64,000 nucleotides of DNA, from positions 1-64,000 of the forward strand of contig CAKPIS010000003.1 in the NCBI GenBank assembly GCA_934162425.1, given 5' to 3'. Below, one piece after another: positions 1 through 7,778 of this stretch. Each line of letters opens with the position of its first letter. The first letter of the stretch is position 1. A model generated the notes under the pieces. That model was given only the letters and a program-made list of their open reading frames with translations. It did not search any database and was not told the DNA's origin. The stretch is from an uncultured Bacilli bacterium. GTDB lineage: Bacteria > Bacillota_I > Bacilli_A > RF39 > UBA660. The position numbers and the translations under genes were made by a program.

Positions 1-76
1 TGGCGCTTCAAGTAGGACTCGAACCTACGACCTGCCGGTTAACAGCCGGATGCTCTACCAACTGAGCTATTGAAGC
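1..76 (-). tRNA. tRNA-Asn (GTT), copy 1
   Basis: Read on the minus strand the sequence folds as a full cloverleaf. The 7-bp acceptor stem GCTTCAA/TTGAAGC is perfect, the anticodon loop is CTGTTAA (anticodon GTT), the T-arm is GTAGG-TTCGAGT-CCTAC, and a genomically encoded CCA occupies positions 1-3. It is identical to the copy six bases away and downstream of it in the transcript. Both are probably transcribed from the consensus promoter at 192-220. The gene touches the window edge but is complete. Confidence 0.96.
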
Positions 77-82
77 AAAAAG

Positions 83-158
83 TGGCGCTTCAAGTAGGAC
101 TCGAACCTACGACCTGCCGGTTAACAGCCGGATGCTCTACCAACTGAGCTATTGAAGC
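83..158 (-). tRNA. tRNA-Asn (GTT), copy 2
   Basis: This is a second, base-for-base identical tRNA-Asn with anticodon GTT and an encoded CCA (83-85). It is promoter-proximal. The 6-nt spacer between the two copies implies one two-gene transcript processed by RNases. Confidence 0.96.
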
Positions 159-191
159 ACACATTTTATTTCCAATTTGAAATACATTTCA

Positions 192-220
192 ATTATATAG
201 TTAAAATATTAGTTTGTCAA
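192..220 (-). promoter_or_regulatory. sigma-A promoter of the tRNA-Asn pair
   Basis: On the minus strand TTGACA (215-220) is followed after 17 nt by TATAAT (192-197), a perfect vegetative promoter. The -10 box ends 34 nt before the tRNA 5' end at 158. Confidence 0.9.
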
Positions 221-266
221 TTGTTTTTTTACTTTTAATCAAAAGTTTTTAATCTGAAAAAAACTC

Positions 267-294
267 TTTACAATGTCTGTTTTTGTGATATAAT
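267..294 (+). promoter_or_regulatory. sigma-A promoter of the kinase-like gene
   Basis: TTTACA (267-272), a 16-nt spacer and TATAAT (289-294) preceded by TG. It lies just upstream of the plus-strand gene starting at 317. Confidence 0.8.
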
Positions 295-316
295 ACTTTT
301 CTATATGAGGGGTTTT

Positions 317-1039
317 ATGAAAAGTATAGATATAAGTAACATTATTTTAAATGAATATTGTGGATTTGGTTCTTTCGGTACTATTGATAAATGTTATCTT
401 GATAATAAATTATATGCATATAAGTCTTTTAAAAATAATAATTATTTAAATGGCAAGAAAAATAATATATCAAATATAAGTAAGATAAATGATAAGCAGT
501 TAATAGTTCCAAAAATATGGATAACTGATAATAATAAAAGAATAGGATATCTATCCGAATTTTGTCATGGTAAAGATATAGGTTTTGATAAAAAAAATAT
601 AATTGAAGAATTAATTAGTGTTAAAGAAGTCATAGAAAGAATGCATTCTTATAAAATAATACATGGTGATTTAATTTCGTCAAATATAATGGTCAAAGAT
701 AAAAAAGCATTTATAATTGATTTTGATAATGCATCTATTAATGGAAGTAAAGTAAATATTAAACATACTAATGATTTATCTTATGAGTATATAAATAAAC
801 TCGGAGTTAATAATGGACTTGATGTGTTTATATTTAACCTTCTTACCTTTTCACTAATTAATGAATGTAACTTTTATTCTTGTAGAAATGAAATAGGAAG
901 AAAAAACTATAAATATTTTGATAGTAATGATGCTATTAAGATATGTAATCAATCTTTTTTAAGTAATGGTTATTCTGATAAAGATTATTTAATTGATACA
1001 ATTAATGAGGAAAGATTTATGCATGAAAAAAGATGGTAA
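317..1039 (+). CDS. Small protein-kinase-like protein
   Basis: A 240-residue single-domain protein with a eukaryotic-type kinase fold signature. A glycine-rich loop GFGSFGT is at about residues 16-22, a candidate ATP-binding Lys at 36 (AYKSF), a catalytic loop HGDLISSN at 116-123 with Asp and Asn in place, and DFD at 135-137 where DFG is usual. At 240 residues it is short for a Ser/Thr kinase and closer in size to Bud32/RIO- or lipopolysaccharide-type kinases. No transmembrane segment or sensor domain is visible. The ATG at 317 is preferred over the in-frame ATG at 305 because the GAGGGG ribosome site lies between them. It is monocistronic, has its own promoter and ends in a bidirectional terminator. 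The substrate is unknown; it could phosphorylate a protein or a small molecule. Confidence 0.7.
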   Translation: MKSIDISNIILNEYCGFGSFGTIDKCYLDNKLYAYKSFKNNNYLNGKKNNISNISKINDKQLIVPKIWITDNNKRIGYLSEFCHGKDIGFDKKNIIEELISVKEVIERMHSYKIIHGDLISSNIMVKDKKAFIIDFDNASINGSKVNIKHTNDLSYEYINKLGVNNGLDVFIFNLLTFSLINECNFYSCRNEIGRKNYKYFDSNDAIKICNQSFLSNGYSDKDYLIDTINEERFMHEKRW

Positions 1040-1052
1040 TAAAGCCATCTTT
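1029..1052. terminator. Bidirectional intrinsic terminator
   Basis: The hairpin AAAGATGG / CCATCTTT with an 8-nt loop overlaps the stop codon of the kinase-like gene. T runs follow on both strands, so it can serve both this gene and the convergent gene ending at 1055. Confidence 0.8.
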
Positions 1053-1054
1053 AT

Positions 1055-1960
1055 TTATTTTACTTTTTGTACACATTCAAATACATAATTATTTTCATTT
1101 TGTTTAGAAAAAGAAAATTTAAATTGTGTAAATTTATCTTTATTAGCAATTACCTTTTCATCATCAACTGAATTTTTTGACTTAAAAATAGCATTACAAG
1201 TGGCATTATAATCGCAATGTTGGTTAAAATATGAAAGCTCACCATTATATTCACTTCCCATGTATTTTTCTGCATCATTATACCATAAAGCTTCATATAA
1301 ATATATTCTATTATTATCTTTTTCAGCTTTTACTAGTGTTCTTCCTATACCATAAGATGGGTCTATACCTATGTAATCTGGCACAATATATATGTTTTTG
1401 TTGTCTAATTTTGCGTCTCCCCTAGCTAAACCATAATTATAAAAATCTCTAATATCATACTTAGTACCAAATATTTTTTCATAAGCTTCTTTTTGTTTCT
1501 CATAAGAAACATTTTCTTTTTGAGAAAAATCGTTTTTTGGTAATATATAATTTAATGCCATACTAGCTTTAAAATCATCTGATAAATCTTTTGCATAAAC
1601 AATTTTTCCATCTTTATCATATAATGTTTCTTGTAAGTATACTTTTTTTCCAGCAGTATCAATAAATTCAGAATTAAAAATATCAGTACCACTTACTCTA
1701 TTATATAAATCTTTTACCATATCATTATTTAATGATAATTCCTCTATTTTATTTTCTTTAGTTACATCATTATCTGTCTTCTTATCTACTATTTTTTTAT
1801 TATCTTTACTACTAATATTAATAATACCTTTATCATTTAATATATAAACTGTCATTCCAATTATTATTAATACTAATAATATACATATTCCTTTAAATAT
1901 ATTTCTTTTTTTGATAGTTTCATTACTTGGTCTACCTACACCATTTTTAAATACTCCCAT
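1055..1960 (-). CDS. GRPSN-tagged membrane-anchored protein (family copy 1)
   Basis: A 301-residue protein. Residues 1-23 form a basic cytoplasmic tag containing VGRPSNETIKKRN, residues 24-42 a transmembrane helix, then a Lys/Asp-rich linker (about 45-70) and an extracytoplasmic domain of about 230 residues. The tag and helix are almost identical to those of the proteins encoded at 26613-27497 and 27677-28618. The ectodomain is only loosely related to theirs (a shared FG-x-K spacing and a YG motif followed by a conserved strand). No enzyme motif, sortase signal or lipobox is seen. The start is fixed by the GGAGAAAGAG ribosome site. Promoter and leader DNA are also shared with the two distant paralogues. 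The function is not recognised. Cell-surface exposure is inferred from the positive-inside tag. Confidence 0.75.
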   Translation of the reverse strand: MGVFKNGVGRPSNETIKKRNIFKGICILLVLIIIGMTVYILNDKGIINISSKDNKKIVDKKTDNDVTKENKIEELSLNNDMVKDLYNRVSGTDIFNSEFIDTAGKKVYLQETLYDKDGKIVYAKDLSDDFKASMALNYILPKNDFSQKENVSYEKQKEAYEKIFGTKYDIRDFYNYGLARGDAKLDNKNIYIVPDYIGIDPSYGIGRTLVKAEKDNNRIYLYEALWYNDAEKYMGSEYNGELSYFNQHCDYNATCNAIFKSKNSVDDEKVIANKDKFTQFKFSFSKQNENNYVFECVQKVK

Positions 1961-2084
1961 TTTTTACTCTTTCTCCTTCTTTTTTATTTTTTATAAAGTG
2001 CCTATTTTGATTACTTTACATTTTTATAATATCATCTATATCTTTCTTACGCAATAATAATACACTAATTTTACATTAAAAAAA
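1752..2084 (-). repeat. Dispersed duplicated 5' module of GRPSN genes, copy 1
   Basis: This stretch carries the promoter, leader, tag, transmembrane helix and start of the linker. It is nearly identical to 27302-27640 and 28411-28765. Similarity fades once the ectodomain coding region begins, so the 5' end, not the whole gene, is the conserved unit. Confidence 0.8.
2026..2054 (-). promoter_or_regulatory. Promoter of GRPSN gene copy 1
   Basis: Minus-strand TTGCGT (2049-2054), a 17-nt spacer and TATTAT (2026-2031) preceded by TGA (an extended -10). The same elements at the same spacing occur upstream of the two paralogues near 27.6 and 28.7 kb. Confidence 0.65.
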
Positions 2085-2098
2085 CACCCTAAGGTGTA
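2077..2098 (-). terminator. Terminator of the tRNA-Ser/tRNA-fMet operon
   Basis: Minus-strand hairpin ACACC-TTA-GGGTGT followed by seven T, starting about 8 nt after the encoded CCA of tRNA-fMet. Confidence 0.85.
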
Positions 2099-2105
2099 AT
2101 AAGCT

Positions 2106-2182
<77 letters not shown>

Positions 2183-2193
2183 ATATAAATAAG

Positions 2194-2286
2194 TGGCGGA
2201 GAAAGAGGGATTCGAACCCCCGCGCCGGTTGCCCGACCTCCCGGTTTTCAAGACCGGTCCCTTCAACCAGACTTGGGTATTTCTCC
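2194..2286 (-). tRNA. tRNA-Ser (TGA)
   Basis: A 93-nt class II tRNA with a long variable arm. The acceptor stem is GGAGAAA/TTTCTCC, the anticodon loop CTTGAAA (anticodon TGA, reading UCA), and CCA is encoded (2194-2196). It is promoter-proximal in the operon with tRNA-fMet. Confidence 0.95.
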
Positions 2287-2343
2287 GTTCGCTACTAATA
2301 TTATATGTCAAAAAATAAAACATATAACTCAAACAGCAATAAA

Positions 2344-2373
2344 ATTATAGCACACCTATTTTTTGTTTGTCAA
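2344..2373 (-). promoter_or_regulatory. sigma-A promoter of the tRNA-Ser/tRNA-fMet operon
   Basis: Minus-strand TTGACA (2368-2373), an 18-nt spacer ending in TGC, and TATAAT (2344-2349). Confidence 0.88.
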
Positions 2374-2423
2374 CTAATTTTAGTAAAAACCATACAAATA
2401 AACTAATATATTACAATATATGC

Positions 2424-3236
2424 TTATTTTTTTATTTTTTGACAAGTCGGGCAATAATAAGTACCTCTTCCTCCCACTTTCTCCTTAACAATTATTGAGC
2501 TGCAAGCATAACAGGGCTCATCTTTTCTCATGTGTACATTTAATACCTTCTCAAAAGTACCACGATTTCCATCTATGTTTGGATATGTTCCTTTATAAGT
2601 TAATGCCTTTTCAAATACCTTTTTAGTATTTTCTATTATTCTTTTTAAATCATTTAACGAAAGTCTATCTGCATAACTCTTTGGATTTATTTTGCTTTCA
2701 AACAAAATCTCATCAGCATATATATTTCCTATTCCTGTTATAATACTTTGATCAAGAAGTATCTTTTTTATTTCAACATGATGACTTTTAAATTTATTTT
2801 TTAAATACTTAGGATTAAGATTTTTATCATTATACTCAAGACCTAGTTTTTTTTCTTTAAAAAATTTATTAATATCTTTGCCATCATACACTTCCATCTT
2901 GCCAAATAGTCTTGGATCATTATAATGAAGAGAAAAATCATCAAAGTCAAAAATAACATAATCATGCTTATCTTTTACATCATCTAAGCCTTTTAAATAG
3001 AATCTTCCTTCCATTCTAAAATGTATTATTATATAACTATCATTAAGTTCAAATAATAGCCACTTACCTCTTCTTCTTACTTTTTCTATCCTTTTGCCAG
3101 TTACTTTTTTTATAAAATCATCTTTTTTATTATAAACTATCTTATCTAAGTATACACTTACCCCTATAATTTTTTTTCCTTCAATTATCTTACTTAAATC
3201 TCTTTTAGTTGTTTCAACTTCTACTAACTCTGGCAT
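2424..3236 (-). CDS. mutM: Formamidopyrimidine-DNA glycosylase (MutM/Fpg)
   Basis: A 270-residue base-excision-repair glycosylase and AP lyase that removes 8-oxoguanine and formamidopyrimidines. The mature N-terminus Pro2-Glu3 is present (MPELVEVET; the usual Pro5 is Val here), and the central helix-two-turn-helix region contains LLDQSIITGIGNIYADEIL. The C-terminal zinc finger has four cysteines (CYAC, 16 residues, CPTC) with the DNA-binding GGRGTY between them. The length is normal for the family. The start lies 2 nt beyond the polA stop, so the two repair genes are probably translationally coupled. Confidence 0.95.
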   Translation of the reverse strand: MPELVEVETTKRDLSKIIEGKKIIGVSVYLDKIVYNKKDDFIKKVTGKRIEKVRRRGKWLLFELNDSYIIIHFRMEGRFYLKGLDDVKDKHDYVIFDFDDFSLHYNDPRLFGKMEVYDGKDINKFFKEKKLGLEYNDKNLNPKYLKNKFKSHHVEIKKILLDQSIITGIGNIYADEILFESKINPKSYADRLSLNDLKRIIENTKKVFEKALTYKGTYPNIDGNRGTFEKVLNVHMRKDEPCYACSSIIVKEKVGGRGTYYCPTCQKIKK

Positions 3237-3238
3237 AA

Positions 3239-5818
3239 TTATTTAGCCTCTGCCCAGTTATTTCCAATATTTATATCGACTTTTAAAGGAACATCAAGTT
3301 TATATGCATTATCCATTTTATCGTTTACTATCTTAGTAACTTTATCTATCTCGTCATTAAATACATTAAATATAAGTTCATCATGTACTTGAAGAAGCAT
3401 TTTACTTTTAATATTTTGCTTTTTAAACTCATTATATATATCTATCATAGCTTTTTTTAATATATCAGCACTAGAGCCTTGTATTGGTGTATTAAGTGCC
3501 ATTCTCTCACCTTGTGCCCTTATCATATAATTAGTATTTTTAAGTTCATCTATTGTTCTTTTTCTATTCATTATTGTAGTAACATACCCTTTTTCATAAG
3601 CATCTTTTATAACACTATCCATATATGTTTTAGTACCACTATAAGTTTCAAAGTATTTATTTATGAATTCTTTAGCTTCTTTAACTCCTATTTTTAAGTC
3701 TTCTGAAAGTCCAAAACTACTAATTCCATATAATATACCAAAGTTAACTGCTTTAGCTTGTCTACGCATTAAAGATGTTACTTCATCTTCTTTTACATTA
3801 AATATATCCATAGCGGTTGTTGTATGAATATCTTTACCATTTACAAATGAATTAATTAACTCTGGAACTTTTGAAAAATGTGCAAAAACTCTTAATTCTA
3901 TTTGAGAATAATCACTTGATAATAACTTGGAATTTTCTTCTGGAATAAATGCCCTTCTAACCATTTTTCCGTACTCTGTTCTAACTGGTATATTTTGTAA
4001 ATTAGGTTCTATAGAAGATAGTCTTCCTGTTCTTGTAAGAGTTTGTGTGTATATAGTATGTATCTTGCCATCTTCTAAAACATTATTTTCAAGACCTATT
4101 ATATATGTACTTTGAAGTTTAGTAAGCATTCTATGTTCTAAAATAAGTTCTATTATAGGGTGTCTATCTCTATATTTTTCAAGTACTGACTTATCCGTTG
4201 AATAGCCACTTTTTGTTTTCTTTCCCTTACCTATTTGTAATTTTTCAAATAAAACTTCACCTAACTGCTTTGGAGAAGATATGTTAAATCTTTCACCAGC
4301 CATTTCATAGATTTTTTCTTTAATATTAGTTATTTTCTCTTCTATTTCTTCATTCATTTGTTTTAAAACCGATGTATCTAATCTTATTCCCTCATATTCC
4401 ATATTGCCTAATACTATGGATAGTTTCATTTCTATTTCATTAAATAAATACGAAGCATCTTCTAATTTTATATCTTCTTCTAATTTATTTTTAGTATCAT
4501 ATATAAATTTTGCTTTTTGACAAACCATTTCATTTACTTTATCTATATCTATTTTTTTAGCTTTACTTATAATTTCATAAAATGGTATATCATATCCAAA
4601 TTGATTAGCTAAATAAGCTATATCATCTTTTATATTATAATTAAGTAAGTATGCTGCTATATTAGTATCAAAAGTTACATTTTCTATTTCAAAATCATGT
4701 TTTTTTAAAGTAACATAATGTTTTTTTAAATCATATGTAAATTTTTCTTTATCATTTATTTTTCTAAGTACATCTACTATTAAATCTTTATTAACGTAAA
4801 AAGCATTTTCACCATCATATAATCCTAAAGAAAGCATGTTTGCTGTATGATAATTTAATTTATCTAATTCTATATAAAATGATATTTTATCTTTTAAACT
4901 ATTTAACTGATCTAAAGATTTTATCTCTTTTATTTCTAATTTAGTATCTTCTTTTTTTATATCCATATTTTTTATTAATGAATAAAAGTTTAACTTTTCA
5001 TACGCTTCTTTTAATTTAGGCATATTACTTTGTAATATCTTAGTGTCTTCTATATCAAAATCTAAAGGAACATCTTTATATATAGTTGCTAAATCCTTAC
5101 TTTTAAATGCATCTTCTCTGCCATTTATTAGTTTTTCTTTAACAGATCCTGATATATCAGAAATATTATCATATATATTTTCAACAGTTCCATATTTACA
5201 TAAAAGCTTAAGAGCTGTTTTTTCTCCTATTCCCTTTACACCAGGAATATTATCTGATACATCTCCTTGTAAGCCTTTTATATCAATCATCTTATCTGGC
5301 GTTAGTCCATAATTTTTTAAAAACGTATCTTTATTCATTAAAATACTATCTTTTGTTTTAAGCATTTTCATTATTACTTTATCACTTATAAGCTGCAATA
5401 AATCCTTATCACTACTTACAATTAGACCTTCATATTCACTGCTATTATCAATTTTTTTAGCAAGCGTACCAACTATATCATCAGCTTCATAATTGACTAT
5501 CTCAAACCATTTAATTCCCATGTAAGAAAGAAGTTCCTTTGAAATTGGAAATTGCTGTTTAAGTTCATTTGGCATTTCTATTCTTCCAGCTTTGTATTCC
5601 TCATATTTATCATGTCTAAATGTTTTACCTTTATCAAATGCAACTAACATGTATTCTGGTTTTTCATCATTTATAATTTTATTTATCATATTTACAAAAC
5701 CATATAATGCATTTGTTGGAAAACCATCTTTGTTTTTCATGAAATTTCCAGAGTAAGCTGTTGCATAATAACTTCTAAATAATAAATTATTTCCATCTAC
5801 TAATACTACTTTTTTCAT
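3239..5818 (-). CDS. polA: DNA polymerase I
   Basis: A family A polymerase of about 859 residues that fills repair gaps and removes RNA primers. The N-terminal 5'-3' exonuclease/flap domain (about 1-290) has its acidic motifs (VDGNNLLFRSY, YEADDIVG, SSDKDLLQ, LQGDVSDNIPG). The central 3'-5' exonuclease domain looks vestigial, without a clear DxE pair, as in other Bacillus-type enzymes. The polymerase domain has motif A SSDYSQIELR, motif B RRQAKAVNFGILYG and motif C VHDEL near residue 815. The ATG at 5818 is preferred over the GTG at 5830, which overlaps the GGTGAAG ribosome site. mutM follows immediately in the same transcript. Confidence 0.96.
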   Translation of the reverse strand: MKKVVLVDGNNLLFRSYYATAYSGNFMKNKDGFPTNALYGFVNMINKIINDEKPEYMLVAFDKGKTFRHDKYEEYKAGRIEMPNELKQQFPISKELLSYMGIKWFEIVNYEADDIVGTLAKKIDNSSEYEGLIVSSDKDLLQLISDKVIMKMLKTKDSILMNKDTFLKNYGLTPDKMIDIKGLQGDVSDNIPGVKGIGEKTALKLLCKYGTVENIYDNISDISGSVKEKLINGREDAFKSKDLATIYKDVPLDFDIEDTKILQSNMPKLKEAYEKLNFYSLIKNMDIKKEDTKLEIKEIKSLDQLNSLKDKISFYIELDKLNYHTANMLSLGLYDGENAFYVNKDLIVDVLRKINDKEKFTYDLKKHYVTLKKHDFEIENVTFDTNIAAYLLNYNIKDDIAYLANQFGYDIPFYEIISKAKKIDIDKVNEMVCQKAKFIYDTKNKLEEDIKLEDASYLFNEIEMKLSIVLGNMEYEGIRLDTSVLKQMNEEIEEKITNIKEKIYEMAGERFNISSPKQLGEVLFEKLQIGKGKKTKSGYSTDKSVLEKYRDRHPIIELILEHRMLTKLQSTYIIGLENNVLEDGKIHTIYTQTLTRTGRLSSIEPNLQNIPVRTEYGKMVRRAFIPEENSKLLSSDYSQIELRVFAHFSKVPELINSFVNGKDIHTTTAMDIFNVKEDEVTSLMRRQAKAVNFGILYGISSFGLSEDLKIGVKEAKEFINKYFETYSGTKTYMDSVIKDAYEKGYVTTIMNRKRTIDELKNTNYMIRAQGERMALNTPIQGSSADILKKAMIDIYNEFKKQNIKSKMLLQVHDELIFNVFNDEIDKVTKIVNDKMDNAYKLDVPLKVDINIGNNWAEAK

Positions 5819-5852
5819 TTTCTTCACCAATATTATTATACACGCATATGAA

Positions 5853-5883
5853 AATAAAAAAAAGAGTTTATTTCTAAACCCTT
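5853..5883 (-). terminator. Intrinsic terminator
   Basis: Minus-strand hairpin AGGGTTTA-GAAA-TAAACTCT followed by eight T, directly after the stop of the DUF5684 gene at 5884. Confidence 0.85.
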
Positions 5884-6942
5884 CTACATTTGTCCATTAT
5901 TTTGATTATTATTATTTGACCACATCGAAGTATGAACTTCATTTTGCACTTGTCCGCCTACTGCATTTGTATCATTAATGTTTTGTGGTTCACTAACATT
6001 TGCATTAGCAAAAGTATTTGTAGTATCAGCATTTTGCACTGGTGCATTCATATTTATATTACTATTCATCATATTTGCATTTGAAACATTTTGTTCTGCC
6101 ACATTAGTAGTATCCAAGTTAACTGCATTTTGCATAGTATTATTAGGTTGTGCAAAAGTATTTGGCATAGCTGGATTACTTTGAGGTATTTCTTGTGATA
6201 TGCCCCCAGCTAATGAATTTACATTAGCACTATCAATAGCATTATTTTGATTTACATTAGCCTCATTTTGACTCATCATATCATTAAATGCTGGTGCTAC
6301 GTTATCTTGCATAGGTGCAGGATTTACGCTAGGCATACCTTGAGCTTGCTCCATGTTTTGATTGATAGGTGCTGCACTATTTTGGTTTGGCATAACATTA
6401 TCAAATGTTGGTGCAACATTTTCTTCCGTAGCATTCATGTTTAAAGAACTTGTCTGTTCATTAAATACTGGTGCTTCATATCCAGTGTTAGAATTATTAC
6501 CAGTTACACCATTAAAGTTATTTTGAACATCACCTATTGCACTAGTAGACATATTATCAGATAAGACATTATTTTTTCCAAATGCTAACATTGGAATAAA
6601 TATTACTGGTAAAAATATCATTCCAACAGTATAACCTGTACTCTTACCAAATTTCTTAGCAATTCCGTTATATACAACAAACATTGCATAAATATTTGCA
6701 ATTGGAACGCAAAGTAAAAGTACATACCACCAAGGTTTTTCTGCAATTTCACTCATAACTATAAAGTTATAAATTGGCACAATTGCTGCCCAACCTGGTT
6801 TACCAGCTTTCACAAATATTTTCCAGTATGATACAAACATTAAAATACTAATTGTAAGCATTATTACTACGTATGCAATTCCAATTCCAGCCAATGCTGA
6901 ACCAGAACTATAACCATATCCATAATCATAACTATTATACAT
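5884..6942 (-). CDS. DUF5684 membrane protein with a long Asn/Gln-rich tail
   Basis: 352 residues. The first ~125 residues form a four-helix membrane domain with the DUF5684 signatures YWKIFVKAGKPGWAAIVP, YNFIVMSEIAEKPWW and VVYNGIAKKFGKS. Residues ~126-352 are low complexity, dominated by Asn, Gln, Pro, Met and Ala, with degenerate reiterations such as PxFDNVMPNQN and APxxDNVAPAF. The tail is cytoplasmic or extracytoplasmic depending on helix count, and probably disordered. The gene is the larger member of a tandem pair; the neighbour at 7073 has the same membrane domain and no tail. A strong AAGGAGG site supports the start. DUF5684 has no established biochemical role to my knowledge. Confidence 0.8.
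   Translation of the reverse strand: MYNSYDYGYGYSSGSALAGIGIAYVVIMLTISILMFVSYWKIFVKAGKPGWAAIVPIYNFIVMSEIAEKPWWYVLLLCVPIANIYAMFVVYNGIAKKFGKSTGYTVGMIFLPVIFIPMLAFGKNNVLSDNMSTSAIGDVQNNFNGVTGNNSNTGYEAPVFNEQTSSLNMNATEENVAPTFDNVMPNQNSAAPINQNMEQAQGMPSVNPAPMQDNVAPAFNDMMSQNEANVNQNNAIDSANVNSLAGGISQEIPQSNPAMPNTFAQPNNTMQNAVNLDTTNVAEQNVSNANMMNSNINMNAPVQNADTTNTFANANVSEPQNINDTNAVGGQVQNEVHTSMWSNNNNQNNGQM
6584..6865 (-). repeat. Near-identical duplication in tandem DUF5684 genes, copy A
   Basis: About 282 bp match 7092-7373 at a constant offset of 508 bp, with roughly eight differences by eye. The repeat covers the membrane-domain codons only; the 5' ends and the tail are not shared. Confidence 0.9.
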
Positions 6943-7030
6943 ATTATATTCCTCCTTTATTTTATTTAATTATAAAATAATTTAATTTGTTTTTCAAGTT
7001 ATATGAGTATTTTTTAAAAAGGTTTACACT

Positions 7031-7060
7031 AAAAAAGACTTTTAGAAATTCTAAAAGCCT
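7031..7060 (-). terminator. Intrinsic terminator
   Basis: Minus-strand inverted repeat CTTTTAGAATTTCTAAAAG followed by T residues, 12 nt after the stop of the DUF5684 gene at 7073. The same 19-bp palindrome recurs at 7746-7764. Confidence 0.85.
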
Positions 7061-7072
7061 ACTTATATTTTA

Positions 7073-7456
7073 CTATTTTGTTTTACTAAAAGCTAACATT
7101 GGAACAAAGATAATTGGTAAAAATATCATTCCAACAGTATAACCTGTACTCTTACCAAATTTCTTAGCAATTCCGTTATATACAACAACCATTGCATAAA
7201 TATTTGCAATTGGAACGCAAAGTAAAAGTACATACCACCAAGGTTTTTCTGCAATTTCACTCATAACTATAAAGTTATAAATTGGCACAATTGCTGCCCA
7301 ACCTGGTTTACCAGCTTTCACAAATATTTTCCAGTATGATACAATCATTAAAATACTGATTGCAAGCATTACTAGAGATGTTCCAACTCCAAGTCCTGCT
7401 AATCCAGCTGCTTGAGTTGTTGTCGTTGCATAATCGTAGCTATAATCATTATACAT
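7073..7456 (-). CDS. Short DUF5684 membrane protein
   Basis: 127 residues with the same four-helix DUF5684 domain as the gene at 5884 and almost the same DNA, ending right after the last helix (AFSKTK). The N-terminus is Tyr/Asp/Thr-rich (YNDYSYDYATTT) and differs from its neighbour. The ribosome site is AGGAGGAG. It probably arose, together with its neighbour, by tandem duplication followed by tail gain or loss. Each gene has its own terminator, so they need not be co-transcribed. Confidence 0.8.
   Translation of the reverse strand: MYNDYSYDYATTTTQAAGLAGLGVGTSLVMLAISILMIVSYWKIFVKAGKPGWAAIVPIYNFIVMSEIAEKPWWYVLLLCVPIANIYAMVVVYNGIAKKFGKSTGYTVGMIFLPIIFVPMLAFSKTK
7092..7373 (-). repeat. Near-identical duplication in tandem DUF5684 genes, copy B
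   Basis: Partner of 6584-6865 (offset 508 bp). Confidence 0.9.
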
Positions 7457-7519
7457 ATCCTACTCCTCCTTTATTTTACTTAATTATAAAATAATTTGTT
7501 ATTCTTTTCAATATTATAA

Positions 7520-7549
7520 GTATTTTTTTACATATCTTTACACATAATA
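7520..7549 (+). promoter_or_regulatory. Possible sigma-G-type forespore promoter of sspI
   Basis: CATAATA (7543-7549) fits the sigma-G -10 pattern CATxHTA. It sits 18 nt downstream of GTATT (7520-7524), an imperfect -35. It would give a very short leader before the AAAGGA ribosome site. It is offered because the gene is a spore protein; the match alone is weak. Confidence 0.3.
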
Positions 7550-7568
7550 AATTGAAAGGACGGTTTAT

Positions 7569-7778
7569 ATGAAGGACATAAGCATAAGAAAATATATTAT
7601 AGATAATTTTAAAGGAGATAACGAAAGTGAAATAGAAGAATCCATAAATGATACTATTAAAGAAGGATTAGAAGAAGCATTACCTGGCCTTGGAGTATTT
7701 ATGGAACTTATATGGAAGAATGCTAAAGATGAATTAAAAAAAGAACTTTTAGAAATTCTAAAAGCTCAGTTAAATTAG
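7569..7778 (+). CDS. sspI: Small acid-soluble spore protein, SspI type
   Basis: A 69-residue protein that I align by memory to Bacillus SspI, a minor SASP made in the forespore. The shared features are an N-terminal (D/N)xxxRxxxIxN block, the central LPGLGVFMELIWKNA motif, and a C-terminal helix with ExxxxLexL. It is preceded by AAAGGAC 8-9 nt before ATG. The gene is transcribed alone on the plus strand, convergent with pheT; the two stop codons overlap by 2 nt. The last 15 codons also encode, on the other strand, a hairpin-plus-T-run that looks like the pheST terminator. Its presence, with SpoVS, argues that the organism can form endospores. Confidence 0.75.
   Translation: MKDISIRKYIIDNFKGDNESEIEESINDTIKEGLEEALPGLGVFMELIWKNAKDELKKELLEILKAQLN
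7735..7766 (-). terminator. pheST terminator embedded antisense in sspI
   Basis: Minus-strand CTTTTAGAATTTCTAAAAG (7746-7764) followed by TTCTTTTTTT, 9-40 nt downstream of the pheT stop. It lies wholly within the coding sequence of sspI (codons for KKELLEILKA). Confidence 0.7.

Noticed and set aside
5978..6444. Plus-strand frames antisense to the DUF5684 tail
   Set aside because: Products of low-complexity coding on the other strand; no ribosome sites.
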